From Prevotellaceae bacterium UBA1710 (lineage in GTDB: Bacteria > Bacteroidota > Bacteroidia > Bacteroidales > Bacteroidaceae), in assembly GCA_002317355.1 (NCBI GenBank), contig DCJC01000017.1, forward strand, positions 58,954 through 98,724: DNA of 39,771 nt, given 5' to 3'. Below, in pieces: positions 31,577 to 39,771 of this stretch. The notes under the pieces are model-generated. The model was not told where the DNA came from, did not search any database, and saw nothing but the letters and a program-made list of their open reading frames with translations. Within the stretch, counting starts at the first letter, position 1, and every line of letters starts with the position of its first letter. The position numbers and the translations under genes were made by a program.

Positions 31577-32698
31577 ATGGTAGAACTGGCAAAACATATC
31601 GAAATTCTTCTCCTAGACAATGACTGTGTTATTGTCCCAGGCTTTGGTGGGTTCATGGCTCACCATGTTGATGCCGTTTATGACGGAGAAGAGAAATTGT
31701 TCTTGCCACCAAGTCGTACCCTTGGTTTCAATCCGCAACTACATATTAATGACTCTCTCTTGGCTCAATCGTATGTTGAGGCATACGATATCAGTTATCC
31801 GGATGCTGTAAAGCGTATTGATGCTGAGGTCTCTGAGATGCGTCAAACAATCAACAATCAGGGATATTTCGAACTTCCTGATATTGGTGTCATTCAGACA
31901 AATGAGGATGGAAACCTTGAGTTTGAACCTTGTTCTGCCGGGATTCTTACTCCAGACCTTTATGCTCTGACATCATTTGAGTTCTCTGAGATCAGTTTGT
32001 TGCCAGAGAAGCAAGAAGAAACTGTTCCTACTATTGGTATTGCAACTGTTGCTACTTCTACTCAGACAGACAATGCGGAGGTCGTAAAGCCTGTTGAAGA
32101 GCCAGAAGTTACTGAGGTAGAAGCAGAATATGAGACAGAAGAGGAAACAGAAAACGTCATCACTATTAAGGTTTCTACATTGAAGAAATTTGCTGCCGTT
32201 GCTGTTGTTCTTTGTATTATCGTTTTTGCAGCAGTTCCATTTGGCGGATTCAATATTGATGGTCTGCAGAAAAGTTCAATTGATACAGGACTTCTGACAA
32301 AGGTGATGCCAAAGTCTCAGACAACAACACCTGATGAGCTTGGTGCTATCAAGGTGATTAACAATGCTGTTGTTCGTACAGAGCGTACGGATGCAGAGAA
32401 TAAGAAAATTAAGGAATCTGAAACTCAGACAACCAAGTCTGCCGAAAAGATTGCAGAGAGCAAGTCTTTCTATGTAATCGTACTTGCAAGTCGTGTAGCC
32501 AAGAGCAATGCACAGTCTTACGTTAATTCTTTGAAGAAGAAGGGCGTTAATGATGCAAGGGTTATTGAGGCAAGCAATGGCAGTAAGGTTATCTGTGGTA
32601 GATACTCATCAGAGAGTGAAGCAAGAAACGGTGCTCAGGAACTCAGGGAAATGTCATCAGAATTTAATGATGCCTGGGTGATGGAGACCAATGATTAG
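31577..32698 (+). CDS. HU-CCDC81/SPOR domain protein
   Basis: A 373-residue protein. Two HU-like (CCDC81-type) domains cover about 1-60 and 61-135 (MVELAKHIEILLLDNDCVIV; FVPGFGG-type loop; LGFNPQLHINDSLLAQSY). An acidic linker follows, then one membrane helix (about 205-227) and a C-terminal SPOR domain (about 295-370) that should bind denuded peptidoglycan at division sites. The start at 31577 replaces a longer frame to 31481, since the promoter lies inside that extension and known relatives begin at MVELAKHIE. It may tie the cytoplasmic HU-like part to the septum; that is inference. Confidence 0.88.
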   Translation: MVELAKHIEILLLDNDCVIVPGFGGFMAHHVDAVYDGEEKLFLPPSRTLGFNPQLHINDSLLAQSYVEAYDISYPDAVKRIDAEVSEMRQTINNQGYFELPDIGVIQTNEDGNLEFEPCSAGILTPDLYALTSFEFSEISLLPEKQEETVPTIGIATVATSTQTDNAEVVKPVEEPEVTEVEAEYETEEETENVITIKVSTLKKFAAVAVVLCIIVFAAVPFGGFNIDGLQKSSIDTGLLTKVMPKSQTTTPDELGAIKVINNAVVRTERTDAENKKIKESETQTTKSAEKIAESKSFYVIVLASRVAKSNAQSYVNSLKKKGVNDARVIEASNGSKVICGRYSSESEARNGAQELREMSSEFNDAWVMETND

Positions 32699-32715
32699 AA
32701 AACCCGATTCAAGTT

Positions 32716-33252
32716 ATGAAACGAGTAAGATGTCCTAAGTGTGATAATTATATCACATTTGACGAAACAAAATACACCGACGGTCAGTCACTGGTATTCC
32801 AGTGTGACTTTTGCGGTAAGGAGTTTGGCATACGTATTGGTGTGTCAAAGTTAAGAAAGCAGCAGAAAGAAGAGAATCCTACAGCAGAGGAAACAGATGA
32901 AGGATGTGGTGCTATCATCGTGATAGAGAACGTGTTCCACTATAAGCAGGTTCTTCCTTTGAAGATGGGAGACAATATCATCGGTCGATATATGAAGGGC
33001 TCAAAGTGTAATACCCCCATTGAGACAAATGATCCTTCTATCGATATGAACCACTGCATTATTAATGTGAGTCGTGATAAGCGAGGCAAACTGAAGTATA
33101 TTCTTCGTGATGGTCCAAGCTACACAGGCACATTCGTAGATAATGAGATTCTTGGCGATCGTGAGCGAAGGGTTATTGATAACGATACACTCTTTACTAT
33201 CGGTGCTACATCTATAATACTTAAAACACAAGGAAACGAAAAAGAGGAGTAA
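32716..33252 (+). CDS. Zinc ribbon-FHA domain protein
   Basis: A 178-residue cytoplasmic protein. An N-terminal zinc ribbon has C6-x2-C9 (VRCPKCDNY) and a second pair in QCDFCGKEFG (about 29-38). The C-terminal FHA domain runs about 82-172: GDNIIGRYMKG, then NDPSIDMNHCIINV, and GTFVDNEIL plus FTIGATSI; R and S/H positions of a phosphothreonine-binding site are present. It begins 17 nt after the SPOR gene, so it is probably co-expressed. No Ser/Thr kinase is seen in the window. Confidence 0.85.
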   Translation: MKRVRCPKCDNYITFDETKYTDGQSLVFQCDFCGKEFGIRIGVSKLRKQQKEENPTAEETDEGCGAIIVIENVFHYKQVLPLKMGDNIIGRYMKGSKCNTPIETNDPSIDMNHCIINVSRDKRGKLKYILRDGPSYTGTFVDNEILGDRERRVIDNDTLFTIGATSIILKTQGNEKEE

Positions 33253-33258
33253 AAGACC

Positions 33259-34035
33259 ATGATATTCTATTTCTCAGCAACAGGCAATAGCAAATGGGCT
33301 GCACAGATGCTTGCAGCTAAGACATGCGACAAGGTAGTTGATATTGCAGACGCTCTCCGTGGAGAGGGTGCGTGTGAATTTGCGCTAAAGGCTGGTGAGA
33401 AAGTAGGATTTGTTTTTCCTGTTCATGGATGGCGTGTGCCAAGTATTGTGCGTGAGTTTATTTCTCGTCTTTCTCTGATACACTATCATGAAAGTACCTA
33501 CACGTACGCTCTTTGTACATGTGGCGATAGTGCTGGTGAGATTATGAAGCTTCTTGCTGGACACCTAAAGGCTGTTAAACTTCATCTTAATGCCTCGTTT
33601 ACCGTTATCATGCCAGAGAGCTATATCGGACTTCCTTTCATGTATCTTGATAAGCCTCAGAAAGAGCGTGATAAGTGCAGTAAGTCTGCTGCAAGAATCG
33701 AAAAATATTCAGAATGGATAAGCGAGAGCCGAGGTGGTGAGCATCTTGATAAAGGTGCTATGCCTGGTTTCTATAGCGGTTTCCTTGGTGGTTTCTTCCA
33801 TAGTCACCTTGTAACCGACAAGCATTTCTCCGTTGACACAAATAAGTGTACAGGTTGCGGAAAATGTGCTAAGGTTTGTCCTGTTGGTGATATTGAATGT
33901 CAGAATGCTGGTCATCCGGAATGGATGGGTAACGGTAGATGTATGACTTGCTATGCATGTCTGCACCACTGTCCAGCTAATGCAATAAAATGGGGTTGGT
34001 TCAGTTCTGGTAAAGGACAATATGTGAAAAAGTAA
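33259..34035 (+). CDS. EFR1-family flavodoxin-ferredoxin
   Basis: A 258-residue protein. The N-terminal flavodoxin-like domain begins MIFYFSATGNSKWAAQML with an FMN phosphate loop and continues through FVFPVHGWRVP. The C-terminal 2[4Fe-4S] ferredoxin region from about residue 196 has CTGCGKCAKVCP and CMTCYACLHHCP. EFR1 proteins are predicted electron carriers of anaerobes with no fixed partner. It starts 6 nt after the FHA gene stop and may be in the same transcript. It could exchange electrons with Nfn or PFOR ferredoxins; that is inference. Confidence 0.88.
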   Translation: MIFYFSATGNSKWAAQMLAAKTCDKVVDIADALRGEGACEFALKAGEKVGFVFPVHGWRVPSIVREFISRLSLIHYHESTYTYALCTCGDSAGEIMKLLAGHLKAVKLHLNASFTVIMPESYIGLPFMYLDKPQKERDKCSKSAARIEKYSEWISESRGGEHLDKGAMPGFYSGFLGGFFHSHLVTDKHFSVDTNKCTGCGKCAKVCPVGDIECQNAGHPEWMGNGRCMTCYACLHHCPANAIKWGWFSSGKGQYVKK

Positions 34036-34098
34036 CGAAATACTTACACTTAGTTCTTGTTTTACTGGCAAACCATAAAAATAACCCTTAAATATTCT

Positions 34099-35964
34099 AT
34101 GATACTCAAGAAAATATTATTATTGCCCATATTGATGATGCCTATTGTTGCGAGTGGTCAGGAAAAGATCAATCCAAACGAGGGTATCTGGCGTGATATC
34201 AATGGTGTACATGATCTTACAGAAGACTCGTTGGATATCGCAAATGTGGCACGTCCGAAACCTGGTTCTACCCGTAAAGGAAGCAACCCGGTTATATTTC
34301 TTGTAGGTAACTCTACAATGCGAACCGGTACCCGTGGCAATGGAGACAATGGCCAATGGGGATGGGGATATGCAGAGCATAAATACTACGACGAGAATAA
34401 GGTAACGGTGGAGAATCATGCTCTTGGCGGCACAAGTCCACGTACTTTCTATAAGAATCCTTCACTTTGGAAGACCACCCTTAGTGGTGTTCGTAAAGGA
34501 GATTTCGTATTCCTTGAACTTGGTCATAATGATAACGGACCTATTGACACGATAAGAGCACGTTCAAGTTATCGTCCAGGTGGTAGATTGAGCATCCTTG
34601 CCGATAGTACCATTATCTTCAATAAGATGACTCATAGCATGGATACTGTCTATACCTTTGGTGAGTACATGCGTAGATTCATTACCGAGACACGTGCCAA
34701 AGGTGCTATTCCAGTCCTCTTCACCCTTACACCTCGTAATGATAGAGAAGAAGGCTCTAATAGAATTCAACGTAAGCTCAAGGATTTTACTCCTGCAATA
34801 TTTACCGTTGGTAAAGAGACGCATGTACCTGTAGTTGACCTCAATGATATCTCTGCCACAAAACTTGAGAAATTCAGTCAATGGAAGGTAGATTATCATT
34901 TCTATCTTGATAAGATTCATACTTCTGCGTATGGTGCTCGCCTCAATGCAGAATCTGCAGCTCAGGGTATAGAGAATCTTACTTATGACGAGAATGTTGA
35001 TCCATACGAAAAGGCTTGTCTGGAAGAACTTAAGACATACTTATTGAAGGGAAAACTTTACAGGTCTGATTCGCTTGAAAGAAAGTTTCTTGCTCTTGAG
35101 CCAAAGAATTTCGATAAGGATGGTAACGTGATTCCTTATACAAAGACTCCAGAGGAAAAGCAGAAGAAAGTTCGAGTATTCGTATGTGGTGATTCTACTG
35201 CAAAGAATAAGGATAAGGAAGAAGATGGCATGTGGGGTTGGGGCTCTCAGGGTTACACCATCTTTGATGAGTCAAAATGCACATTTATTAATGCTGCAAG
35301 AGCTGGTCGTTCGCTCCGTACCTATCATAATGAAGGACTCTGGCATGAGGTTTATTCCGTTCTTCGTCCTGGTGACTATGTTATCATACAGTTTGGACAT
35401 AATGATATAGGTCCTATTGATTCCCAAAAGGAACGTGGTGAGATAGCTACACCAAAAGACTCTTCTCATGTCTATCGTATGGAAAGTACAGGAATGTACA
35501 AGACTATCTATTCTTTTGGTTGGTATATCCGTAAGATGATTGATGATTGTAGAGAAAAAGGGGCAATTCCTGTACTACTTTCATTTACACCTCGCAATGA
35601 ATGGTTTGATGGTGATGGTCAGGTTCATGGCACATTCTATCCTGTTAAACAGAAAGTTGATGGTTCATATATCGAGCGTCGCAATGATAATTATATCCCT
35701 CAGTGGTGTTATGAAATTGCTCAGGAACAAGGAGTTGATTTCGTTGATATTCATAATCTTACAGCCGATTGGTTAGATAAGAACTGTAGGACTAAAGCTC
35801 GTGCATCGTCTTATTTCAATCACGATCATACACATACCAGTCTCAAGGGTGCTCGTTTGAATGCTGCTAATCTTGCTGTTGGACTAAAGAAAGCAAAGAG
35901 TCCGTTGGCATCGTTACTCAAAAAGAAACCAGGTATATACCCTAAAACAACAGACAAGAAGTAA
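34099..35964 (+). CDS. Secreted tandem SGNH esterase (rhamnogalacturonan acetylesterase-like)
   Basis: A 621-residue secreted protein with signal peptide MILKKILLLPILMMPIVASG; the frame extends to 34057 but the signal starts at the ATG at 34099. Two SGNH/CE12-like domains follow. Domain 1: GNSTM with S72, GGTSPRTF, GHNDNGP and D271-x2-H274. Domain 2: GDSTAKN with S366, AGRSLRTY, GHNDIGP and D576-x2-H579. Both keep the Ser, Gly, Asn and Asp/His blocks, but domain 1 has GNS in place of GDS. CE12 enzymes remove acetyl groups from pectin-type glycans, so this could serve plant polysaccharide use. No PUL partners are in view. Confidence 0.88.
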   Translation: MILKKILLLPILMMPIVASGQEKINPNEGIWRDINGVHDLTEDSLDIANVARPKPGSTRKGSNPVIFLVGNSTMRTGTRGNGDNGQWGWGYAEHKYYDENKVTVENHALGGTSPRTFYKNPSLWKTTLSGVRKGDFVFLELGHNDNGPIDTIRARSSYRPGGRLSILADSTIIFNKMTHSMDTVYTFGEYMRRFITETRAKGAIPVLFTLTPRNDREEGSNRIQRKLKDFTPAIFTVGKETHVPVVDLNDISATKLEKFSQWKVDYHFYLDKIHTSAYGARLNAESAAQGIENLTYDENVDPYEKACLEELKTYLLKGKLYRSDSLERKFLALEPKNFDKDGNVIPYTKTPEEKQKKVRVFVCGDSTAKNKDKEEDGMWGWGSQGYTIFDESKCTFINAARAGRSLRTYHNEGLWHEVYSVLRPGDYVIIQFGHNDIGPIDSQKERGEIATPKDSSHVYRMESTGMYKTIYSFGWYIRKMIDDCREKGAIPVLLSFTPRNEWFDGDGQVHGTFYPVKQKVDGSYIERRNDNYIPQWCYEIAQEQGVDFVDIHNLTADWLDKNCRTKARASSYFNHDHTHTSLKGARLNAANLAVGLKKAKSPLASLLKKKPGIYPKTTDKK

Positions 35965-35975
35965 TTATCTATAAG

Positions 35976-36018
35976 AAAAAAGTTTCGTAAGCATAATGTT
36001 AGCTTACGAAACTTTTTT
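35976..36018. terminator. Bidirectional terminator
   Basis: 35976-35992 and 36002-36018 form a perfect 17-bp stem (core GTTTCGTAAGC) with a 9-nt loop. A/T tracts on both ends serve the forward esterase gene and the reverse YjbQ gene. Confidence 0.92.
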
Positions 36019-36022
36019 GTTT

Positions 36023-36436
36023 TTACTCGTAAATGGTAGCAACAATGCTTCTTGAACCTCCATAGTCTCTGAACTCGCAAAGATATATTCCTTGCCATGT
36101 GCCAAGATTTAGGTGTCCGTTTGTTATTGGAATTGTGATGCTGACACCAAATAATGAACTCTTGGCATGTGCTGGCATATCATCTGAGCCTTCAAGAACA
36201 TGGTCGTAGTATGGCTCGTTTTCTTTTACGATATGATTCATTATTTTCTCCATGTCATAGCGAACATCTGGATCTGCATTCTCGTTTATTGAAAGTGCAC
36301 AGGATGTGTGTTGGACAAAGAGATTGAGTAAACCAACCTTTGGGAGTGGCTTGGGAAGATTCTCTAATATCTCGCGTGTTACGAGATGACAACCTCGTCT
36401 TTTTGCTGAGAGTCTGAATTCTGTTTGCTGTATCAT
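36023..36436 (-). CDS. YjbQ/UPF0047 family protein
   Basis: A 137-residue protein of the YjbQ (UPF0047) family. Signatures are LLNLFVQHTSCALSINENADPDV and HLNLGTWQGIYLCEFRD, with conserved His and Cys near the presumed active site. Some family members have weak thiamine-phosphate synthase activity, but the main role is not known. It is cytoplasmic. It is the last gene of the reverse run starting at 37771 and sits 9 nt after the GNAT gene stop. Confidence 0.93.
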   Translation of the reverse strand: MIQQTEFRLSAKRRGCHLVTREILENLPKPLPKVGLLNLFVQHTSCALSINENADPDVRYDMEKIMNHIVKENEPYYDHVLEGSDDMPAHAKSSLFGVSITIPITNGHLNLGTWQGIYLCEFRDYGGSRSIVATIYE

Positions 36437-36445
36437 GTTATTTGT

Positions 36446-36898
36446 TTAAATGTCCTCTTCGTATAATAGATAGTGGCTCTCGTGCATACCTGATTTCTGA
36501 TATACCTTCTGAGCACGGATGTTTGTCTTGTCAACATATAATCGAACTTGCGATATGTTTTCTGCCTTAGCTGCTTCTTTTACTTTGTTATACATGGCTT
36601 TATAAACACCTTTGCCACGGTATTCAGGTTTGACATATACGCTCTGAATCCACCAATACCATTTATCCGTCCAATCGCTCCATTCCTTGGTAAGCATCAA
36701 ACTTCCTATAGCTTTACCATCAGCATGGGCAATTACGTATGTGCTTTTGTTCTTGTCTTCCATGGCATGGGTTACACCACGAACTACTACATCCATATCC
36801 AGAGCCGTACCTTCTGATTCCATAGCCATATCTACTTGAAATTTAGCAATGGCTTGTATGTCTTCAGTTGTGCCGAATTTAATTGAGTAATTTTGCAT
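36446..36898 (-). CDS. GNAT family N-acetyltransferase
   Basis: A 150-residue acetyltransferase. The acetyl-CoA loop is in SVYVKPEYRGKGVYKAMYN (about 88-106), and the C-terminal RAQKVYQKSGM fits the GNAT end motif. The ATG at 36898 is preferred because a longer frame to 36940 would overlap the upstream gene. The acceptor substrate is unknown. It starts 14 nt after the stop of the acetyltransferase gene. Confidence 0.9.
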   Translation of the reverse strand: MQNYSIKFGTTEDIQAIAKFQVDMAMESEGTALDMDVVVRGVTHAMEDKNKSTYVIAHADGKAIGSLMLTKEWSDWTDKWYWWIQSVYVKPEYRGKGVYKAMYNKVKEAAKAENISQVRLYVDKTNIRAQKVYQKSGMHESHYLLYEEDI

Positions 36899-36912
36899 AT
36901 TTGCTAATCCTG

Positions 36913-37464
36913 CTATTTTAGTTTTATGATCACCTTGCATGGATTTCCAACTGCCATGGAATCTGATGGGATGTCTTTTACCACAACACTTCCTGCACCA
37001 ATGATACTGCGATCTCCTATTGTTACGCCAGGACTAACAATTACTCCTGTACCTAACCAACAATCTTCTCCTATTTTTATTGGTGAACAACGCTCAATTG
37101 GTTTTCTGCGTTCTATGTAGTCGATAGGGTGGTTGGGAGTCACTAATTGGCAGTTGGGACCAATCTGTGTGTTCTTGCCAATGCTGATGATACCACCGTC
37201 AAGCATGGTTGCATTATAGTTGACGAACACGTTTTCGCCAAGTTTAATACCATGTCCATGATCACAATGGAATGGAGGATTAATGACTGATGATTTGGGT
37301 ATTCCTGGGATTAAATCCTCGATAATTTCACGATAGCCTTCATCTTCTATAGTCATAGTTTGTAATCGCGCACAAAGTTTATGGGCTTTTGCAATGCTTG
37401 CTAATCCTTCTTCGTTTGTGAAGTCGTAGAATTCTTCATTTCGCATTTTTTCGTATTCTGTCAT
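36913..37464 (-). CDS. Hexapeptide-repeat sugar O-acetyltransferase (Maa-like)
   Basis: A 183-residue left-handed beta-helix enzyme of the maltose/galactoside O-acetyltransferase group. The Maa N-terminal domain is MTEYEKMRNEEFYDF; the hexapeptide part runs about 90-180 with GENVFVNYNATMLDGG, TPNHPIDY (catalytic His), GEDCWLGTGVIVSPGVTIGD and AVGNPCKVI. The acceptor is a sugar, acetyl-CoA the donor. The start at 37464 keeps the N-terminal Maa motif; an upstream ATG at 37497 would overlap the zinc-ribbon gene. Confidence 0.9.
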   Translation of the reverse strand: MTEYEKMRNEEFYDFTNEEGLASIAKAHKLCARLQTMTIEDEGYREIIEDLIPGIPKSSVINPPFHCDHGHGIKLGENVFVNYNATMLDGGIISIGKNTQIGPNCQLVTPNHPIDYIERRKPIERCSPIKIGEDCWLGTGVIVSPGVTIGDRSIIGAGSVVVKDIPSDSMAVGNPCKVIIKLK

Positions 37465-37477
37465 ACTTGGAATTTTT

Positions 37478-37771
37478 TTAAGTCCAGAATTCTTCATTTC
37501 CTTCGTCACACATTCTACCACCACATTTTGGGCAAGTGATTTCGTCCCATATTCGTATGTCGTCACTCATACATTGAGGGCATAGTCTTCCGTATTCTGA
37601 GGAAAAACTAGGTGCTACATCAGCAATTATACCTCCTACAGTCAATGGTTGAACCGTTTTACAATGCATACACACTACCATAGAAATCTTCTGACCGAAG
37701 AATCCTCTACCTTTATAGTTGTCGCATTGATAACCACATTGACTGCATTTGTATGTTGATTTACTTGCCAT
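37478..37771 (-). CDS. Small zinc-ribbon protein of unknown function
   Basis: A 97-residue protein with four CxxC pairs: C9/C12, C34/C37, C64/C67 and C80/C83, plus single C16 and C88. These could form two rubredoxin-like zinc sites. No other domain is visible. It is the first gene of the reverse run down to YjbQ. The upstream box TACTATTTG is one base longer than the promoter consensus, so no firm promoter is called. Confidence 0.8.
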   Translation of the reverse strand: MASKSTYKCSQCGYQCDNYKGRGFFGQKISMVVCMHCKTVQPLTVGGIIADVAPSFSSEYGRLCPQCMSDDIRIWDEITCPKCGGRMCDEGNEEFWT

Positions 37772-37810
37772 GTTATTGTTTGTTGCGTATTTGTTGAAGG
37801 CAAATAGTAA

Positions 37811-37842
37811 AAAAGGTCGCGAGAGAATCCCCGCGACCTTTT
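37811..37842 (-). terminator. Terminator of nifJ
   Basis: AAAAGGTCGCG (37811-37821) pairs with CGCGACCTTTT (37832-37842). On the reverse strand it follows the nifJ stop by 21 nt and ends in a T run. Confidence 0.88.
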
Positions 37843-37863
37843 ATATGTTAGTTCTAATGAAGA

Positions 37864-39771
37864 TTAGAGCTCCTCAGACCAGTCCATCTTTGTCTGACGA
37901 ACGTAAGTCTGGTAACGGCGCTGTGCCATCTTCTGTGCCTCTGCGAAGAGTTCGTCAGCCTCTGCTGGGAATGCCTTCTTAACAGAGAGGTAACGTACCT
38001 CACCCATGAGGAAGTCCTGGAACTTATCCCACTGTGGCTCCTTAGAATCGAGTGTGAATGGGTTCTCACCCTTCTCAGCCAATTCTGGGTTGAAGCGCCA
38101 GAGGTGCCAGTAACCGCACTCAACTGCACGAGCCTCCTCAGCCTGTGAGCGACCCATACCACCCTTGATCTTAAGACCGTGGTTGATACATGGAGCGTAT
38201 GCGATAACGAGTGATGGTCCGTGGTATGCCTCAGCCTCACGGAATGCCTTGAGACACTGAGCGTTGTCAGCACCCATAGCAACCTGAGCAACGTAAACGT
38301 AACCGTAAGTTGTAGCGATCATACCGAGGTCCTTCTTCTTGATACGCTTACCCTGAGCAGCGAACTGAGCGATAGCGCCGAGAGGAGTAGCCTTAGAAGC
38401 CTGACCACCTGTGTTAGAGTAAACCTCTGTATCGATAACGAATATGTTGAGGTCCTCACCAGAAGCGAGTACGTGGTCGAGACCGCCGTAACCGATATCG
38501 TAAGAAGCACCGTCACCACCGATGATCCACTGTGAACGCTTTACGAGGTAGTGGTCAAGAGTCTTGAGCTCCTTACAAACCTCACAACCCTTAGCAGCAC
38601 CGTCAGCAATCATTGGCTTGAGGATCTCAGCAAGACGCTTTGTCTCGTCAGCATCCTCACGCTTCTCGATCCACTCAGCAGCAGCAGCCTTGTACTCTGC
38701 AGATGCCTTGTCAGACTCGATGATCTCCTGGAAGAGCTTAGCAACGCGCTCCTTCATCTTCTTGTTACCGATTACCATACCGAGACCGAACTCACAGAAG
38801 TCCTCGAACAATGAGTTGTCGAATGCAGGACCCTGACCCTTCTCATTTGTTGTGTATGGTGTAGATGGGATAGAAGCAGAGTAGATTGAAGAACAACCTG
38901 TTGCGTTAGCGATGATCTCACGGTCACCGAAGAGCTGAGAGATGAGCTTAACGTATGGAGTCTCACCACAACCAGAACATGCACCTGAGAACTCGAAGAG
39001 TGGAGTAGCGAACTGAGAGTTCTTTGGGTTAGCCTTGATGTCGATAAGATCCTGCTTAGAGTGTACCTTGTGTACGAGGTACTCCCAATCCTGAGCGAGC
39101 TTCTGCATATCCTCTGCGTCTGGGTTGTAAGCAACCATCTTGAGAGCCTTCTCGTTCTCACCTGTCTCCTTGTTCTTCTTGCCTGGACAAACGTCAGCAC
39201 AGTTGCCGCAACCGAGACAGTCGAGTGGAGATGGAGCGATAACGAAGTTCATGCCCTTGAGAGCAGCAGGTGCCTTGATCTCCTGAGTTGGAGTGTCGAT
39301 ACCAGCGAGCTCAGCAGCGTCGAGTACGAATGGACGTACTGCAGCGTGAGGACATACGAATGAACACTTGTTACACTGGATACAGTTCTCAGCATCCCAT
39401 ACTGGTACGAATGCCTCTACACCACGCTTCTCGTAAGCTGCTGTACCATTCTGCCATGTACCGTCAACTGTGTTGTGCTTAACGAAGTCAGATACCTTGA
39501 GAAGGTCACCTGCCATAGCGTTGATAGGACGAACGAGCTCCTTAACGAATGCTGGTGCGTTGTCTTCCTTAACTGCGTCGTCAGCGAGGTTAGCCCAAGC
39601 TGGATCGATAGCGAGCTGCTTGTACTCACCACCACGATCAACAGCAGCGTAGTTCTTATCAACAACGTCCTGACCCTTCTTACCGTAAGACTTAACGATG
39701 AACTTCTTCATCTGCTCTACAGCGAGATCAACAGGGATAACCTCTGTGATACGGAAGAATGCTGACTGGAG
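37864..39771 (-). CDS. nifJ: Pyruvate:ferredoxin oxidoreductase, C-terminal part (5' cut by window edge)
   Basis: 635 residues are visible; the frame is open to the window edge (reading LQSAFFRITEVIPVDLAVEQ before the first Met), so the N-terminal half lies outside. Seen in order: the linker domain, two [4Fe-4S] sites (CIQCNKCSFVCP; CLGCGNCADVCPGKK), then the thiamine-diphosphate domain with SGACSGCGETPY, NATGCSSIYSASIPSTPY, GGDGASYDIG (TPP/Mg) and DTEVYSNTGGQASKATP. The enzyme splits pyruvate to acetyl-CoA and CO2 and reduces ferredoxin in the cytoplasm of anaerobes. Codon use is strongly biased, as expected for a highly expressed gene. Confidence 0.96.
   Translation of the reverse strand, partial: LQSAFFRITEVIPVDLAVEQMKKFIVKSYGKKGQDVVDKNYAAVDRGGEYKQLAIDPAWANLADDAVKEDNAPAFVKELVRPINAMAGDLLKVSDFVKHNTVDGTWQNGTAAYEKRGVEAFVPVWDAENCIQCNKCSFVCPHAAVRPFVLDAAELAGIDTPTQEIKAPAALKGMNFVIAPSPLDCLGCGNCADVCPGKKNKETGENEKALKMVAYNPDAEDMQKLAQDWEYLVHKVHSKQDLIDIKANPKNSQFATPLFEFSGACSGCGETPYVKLISQLFGDREIIANATGCSSIYSASIPSTPYTTNEKGQGPAFDNSLFEDFCEFGLGMVIGNKKMKERVAKLFQEIIESDKASAEYKAAAAEWIEKREDADETKRLAEILKPMIADGAAKGCEVCKELKTLDHYLVKRSQWIIGGDGASYDIGYGGLDHVLASGEDLNIFVIDTEVYSNTGGQASKATPLGAIAQFAAQGKRIKKKDLGMIATTYGYVYVAQVAMGADNAQCLKAFREAEAYHGPSLVIAYAPCINHGLKIKGGMGRSQAEEARAVECGYWHLWRFNPELAEKGENPFTLDSKEPQWDKFQDFLMGEVRYLSVKKAFPAEADELFAEAQKMAQRRYQTYVRQTKMDWSEEL

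Noticed and set aside
1..39771. CRISPR array, insertion sequence, integrase or plasmid gene
   Set aside because: No regular repeat-spacer pattern and no transposase, integrase or replication protein was seen in any frame.

Overview
The window looks like chromosome from an anaerobic member of the Bacteroidales, most likely Prevotellaceae (Prevotella/Segatella type). Supporting signs are repeated Bacteroidota-type promoters (TAnnTTTG with an upstream TTTG), gldE behind ssb, HU-CCDC81/SPOR and Wzi-family proteins, a dipeptidyl peptidase III with the HECLGH motif known from Bacteroides, and anaerobic redox enzymes (a fused NfnAB and a pyruvate:ferredoxin oxidoreductase). The genus is an inference from protein style; no rRNA is present.

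Layout. 1-477 holds no gene I can defend. 478-996 is a four-gene tRNA operon (Gly-Leu-Leu-Gly) with promoter and terminator. 1031-5063 is a forward run: unknown protein, ssb, gldE, a voltage-gated-type K+ channel with a zinc-ribbon tail, and a YpfJ-like metallopeptidase. A bidirectional terminator separates it from a reverse-strand lipoprotein gene (5135-5992).

6117-17533 is an exopolysaccharide/capsule operon behind one clear promoter: a large SLBB-rich export protein, Wzi, a small lipoprotein, a Wzz-like co-polymerase, an EpsG-like polymerase, a Wzx-like flippase, a GT2, a WbsX (GH99-like) protein and a GT4. A 575-base non-coding stretch with repeats and an orphan promoter follows. Next come a reverse GT4 and a 617-residue fusion of a WecA/MraY-like membrane domain with a PglC/WcaJ-like sugar-phosphate transferase, probably the initiating enzyme of the pathway. 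No nucleotide-sugar synthesis genes and no tyrosine kinase are in the window. The membrane half of the fusion has lost several residues expected of an active enzyme.

21241-31439 is mostly reverse strand: a small operon (YqiA-like esterase, metallo-beta-lactamase-fold protein, RNase H-like protein without catalytic carboxylates), nfnAB with a DUF486 protein, serS, an AlkD-like HEAT protein, and a lipoprotein-AraC-DPP III operon. 31561-35964 is forward: HU/SPOR protein, zinc ribbon-FHA protein, EFR1-type ferredoxin/flavodoxin and a tandem SGNH esterase. 36023-39771 is reverse: YjbQ, GNAT, a hexapeptide acetyltransferase, a zinc-ribbon protein and the C-terminal half of nifJ, cut by the window edge.

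The strongest leads are the degenerate WecA-like/PGT fusion, the catalytically stripped RNase H-like protein, and two divergent genes whose promoters predict almost no 5' leader.
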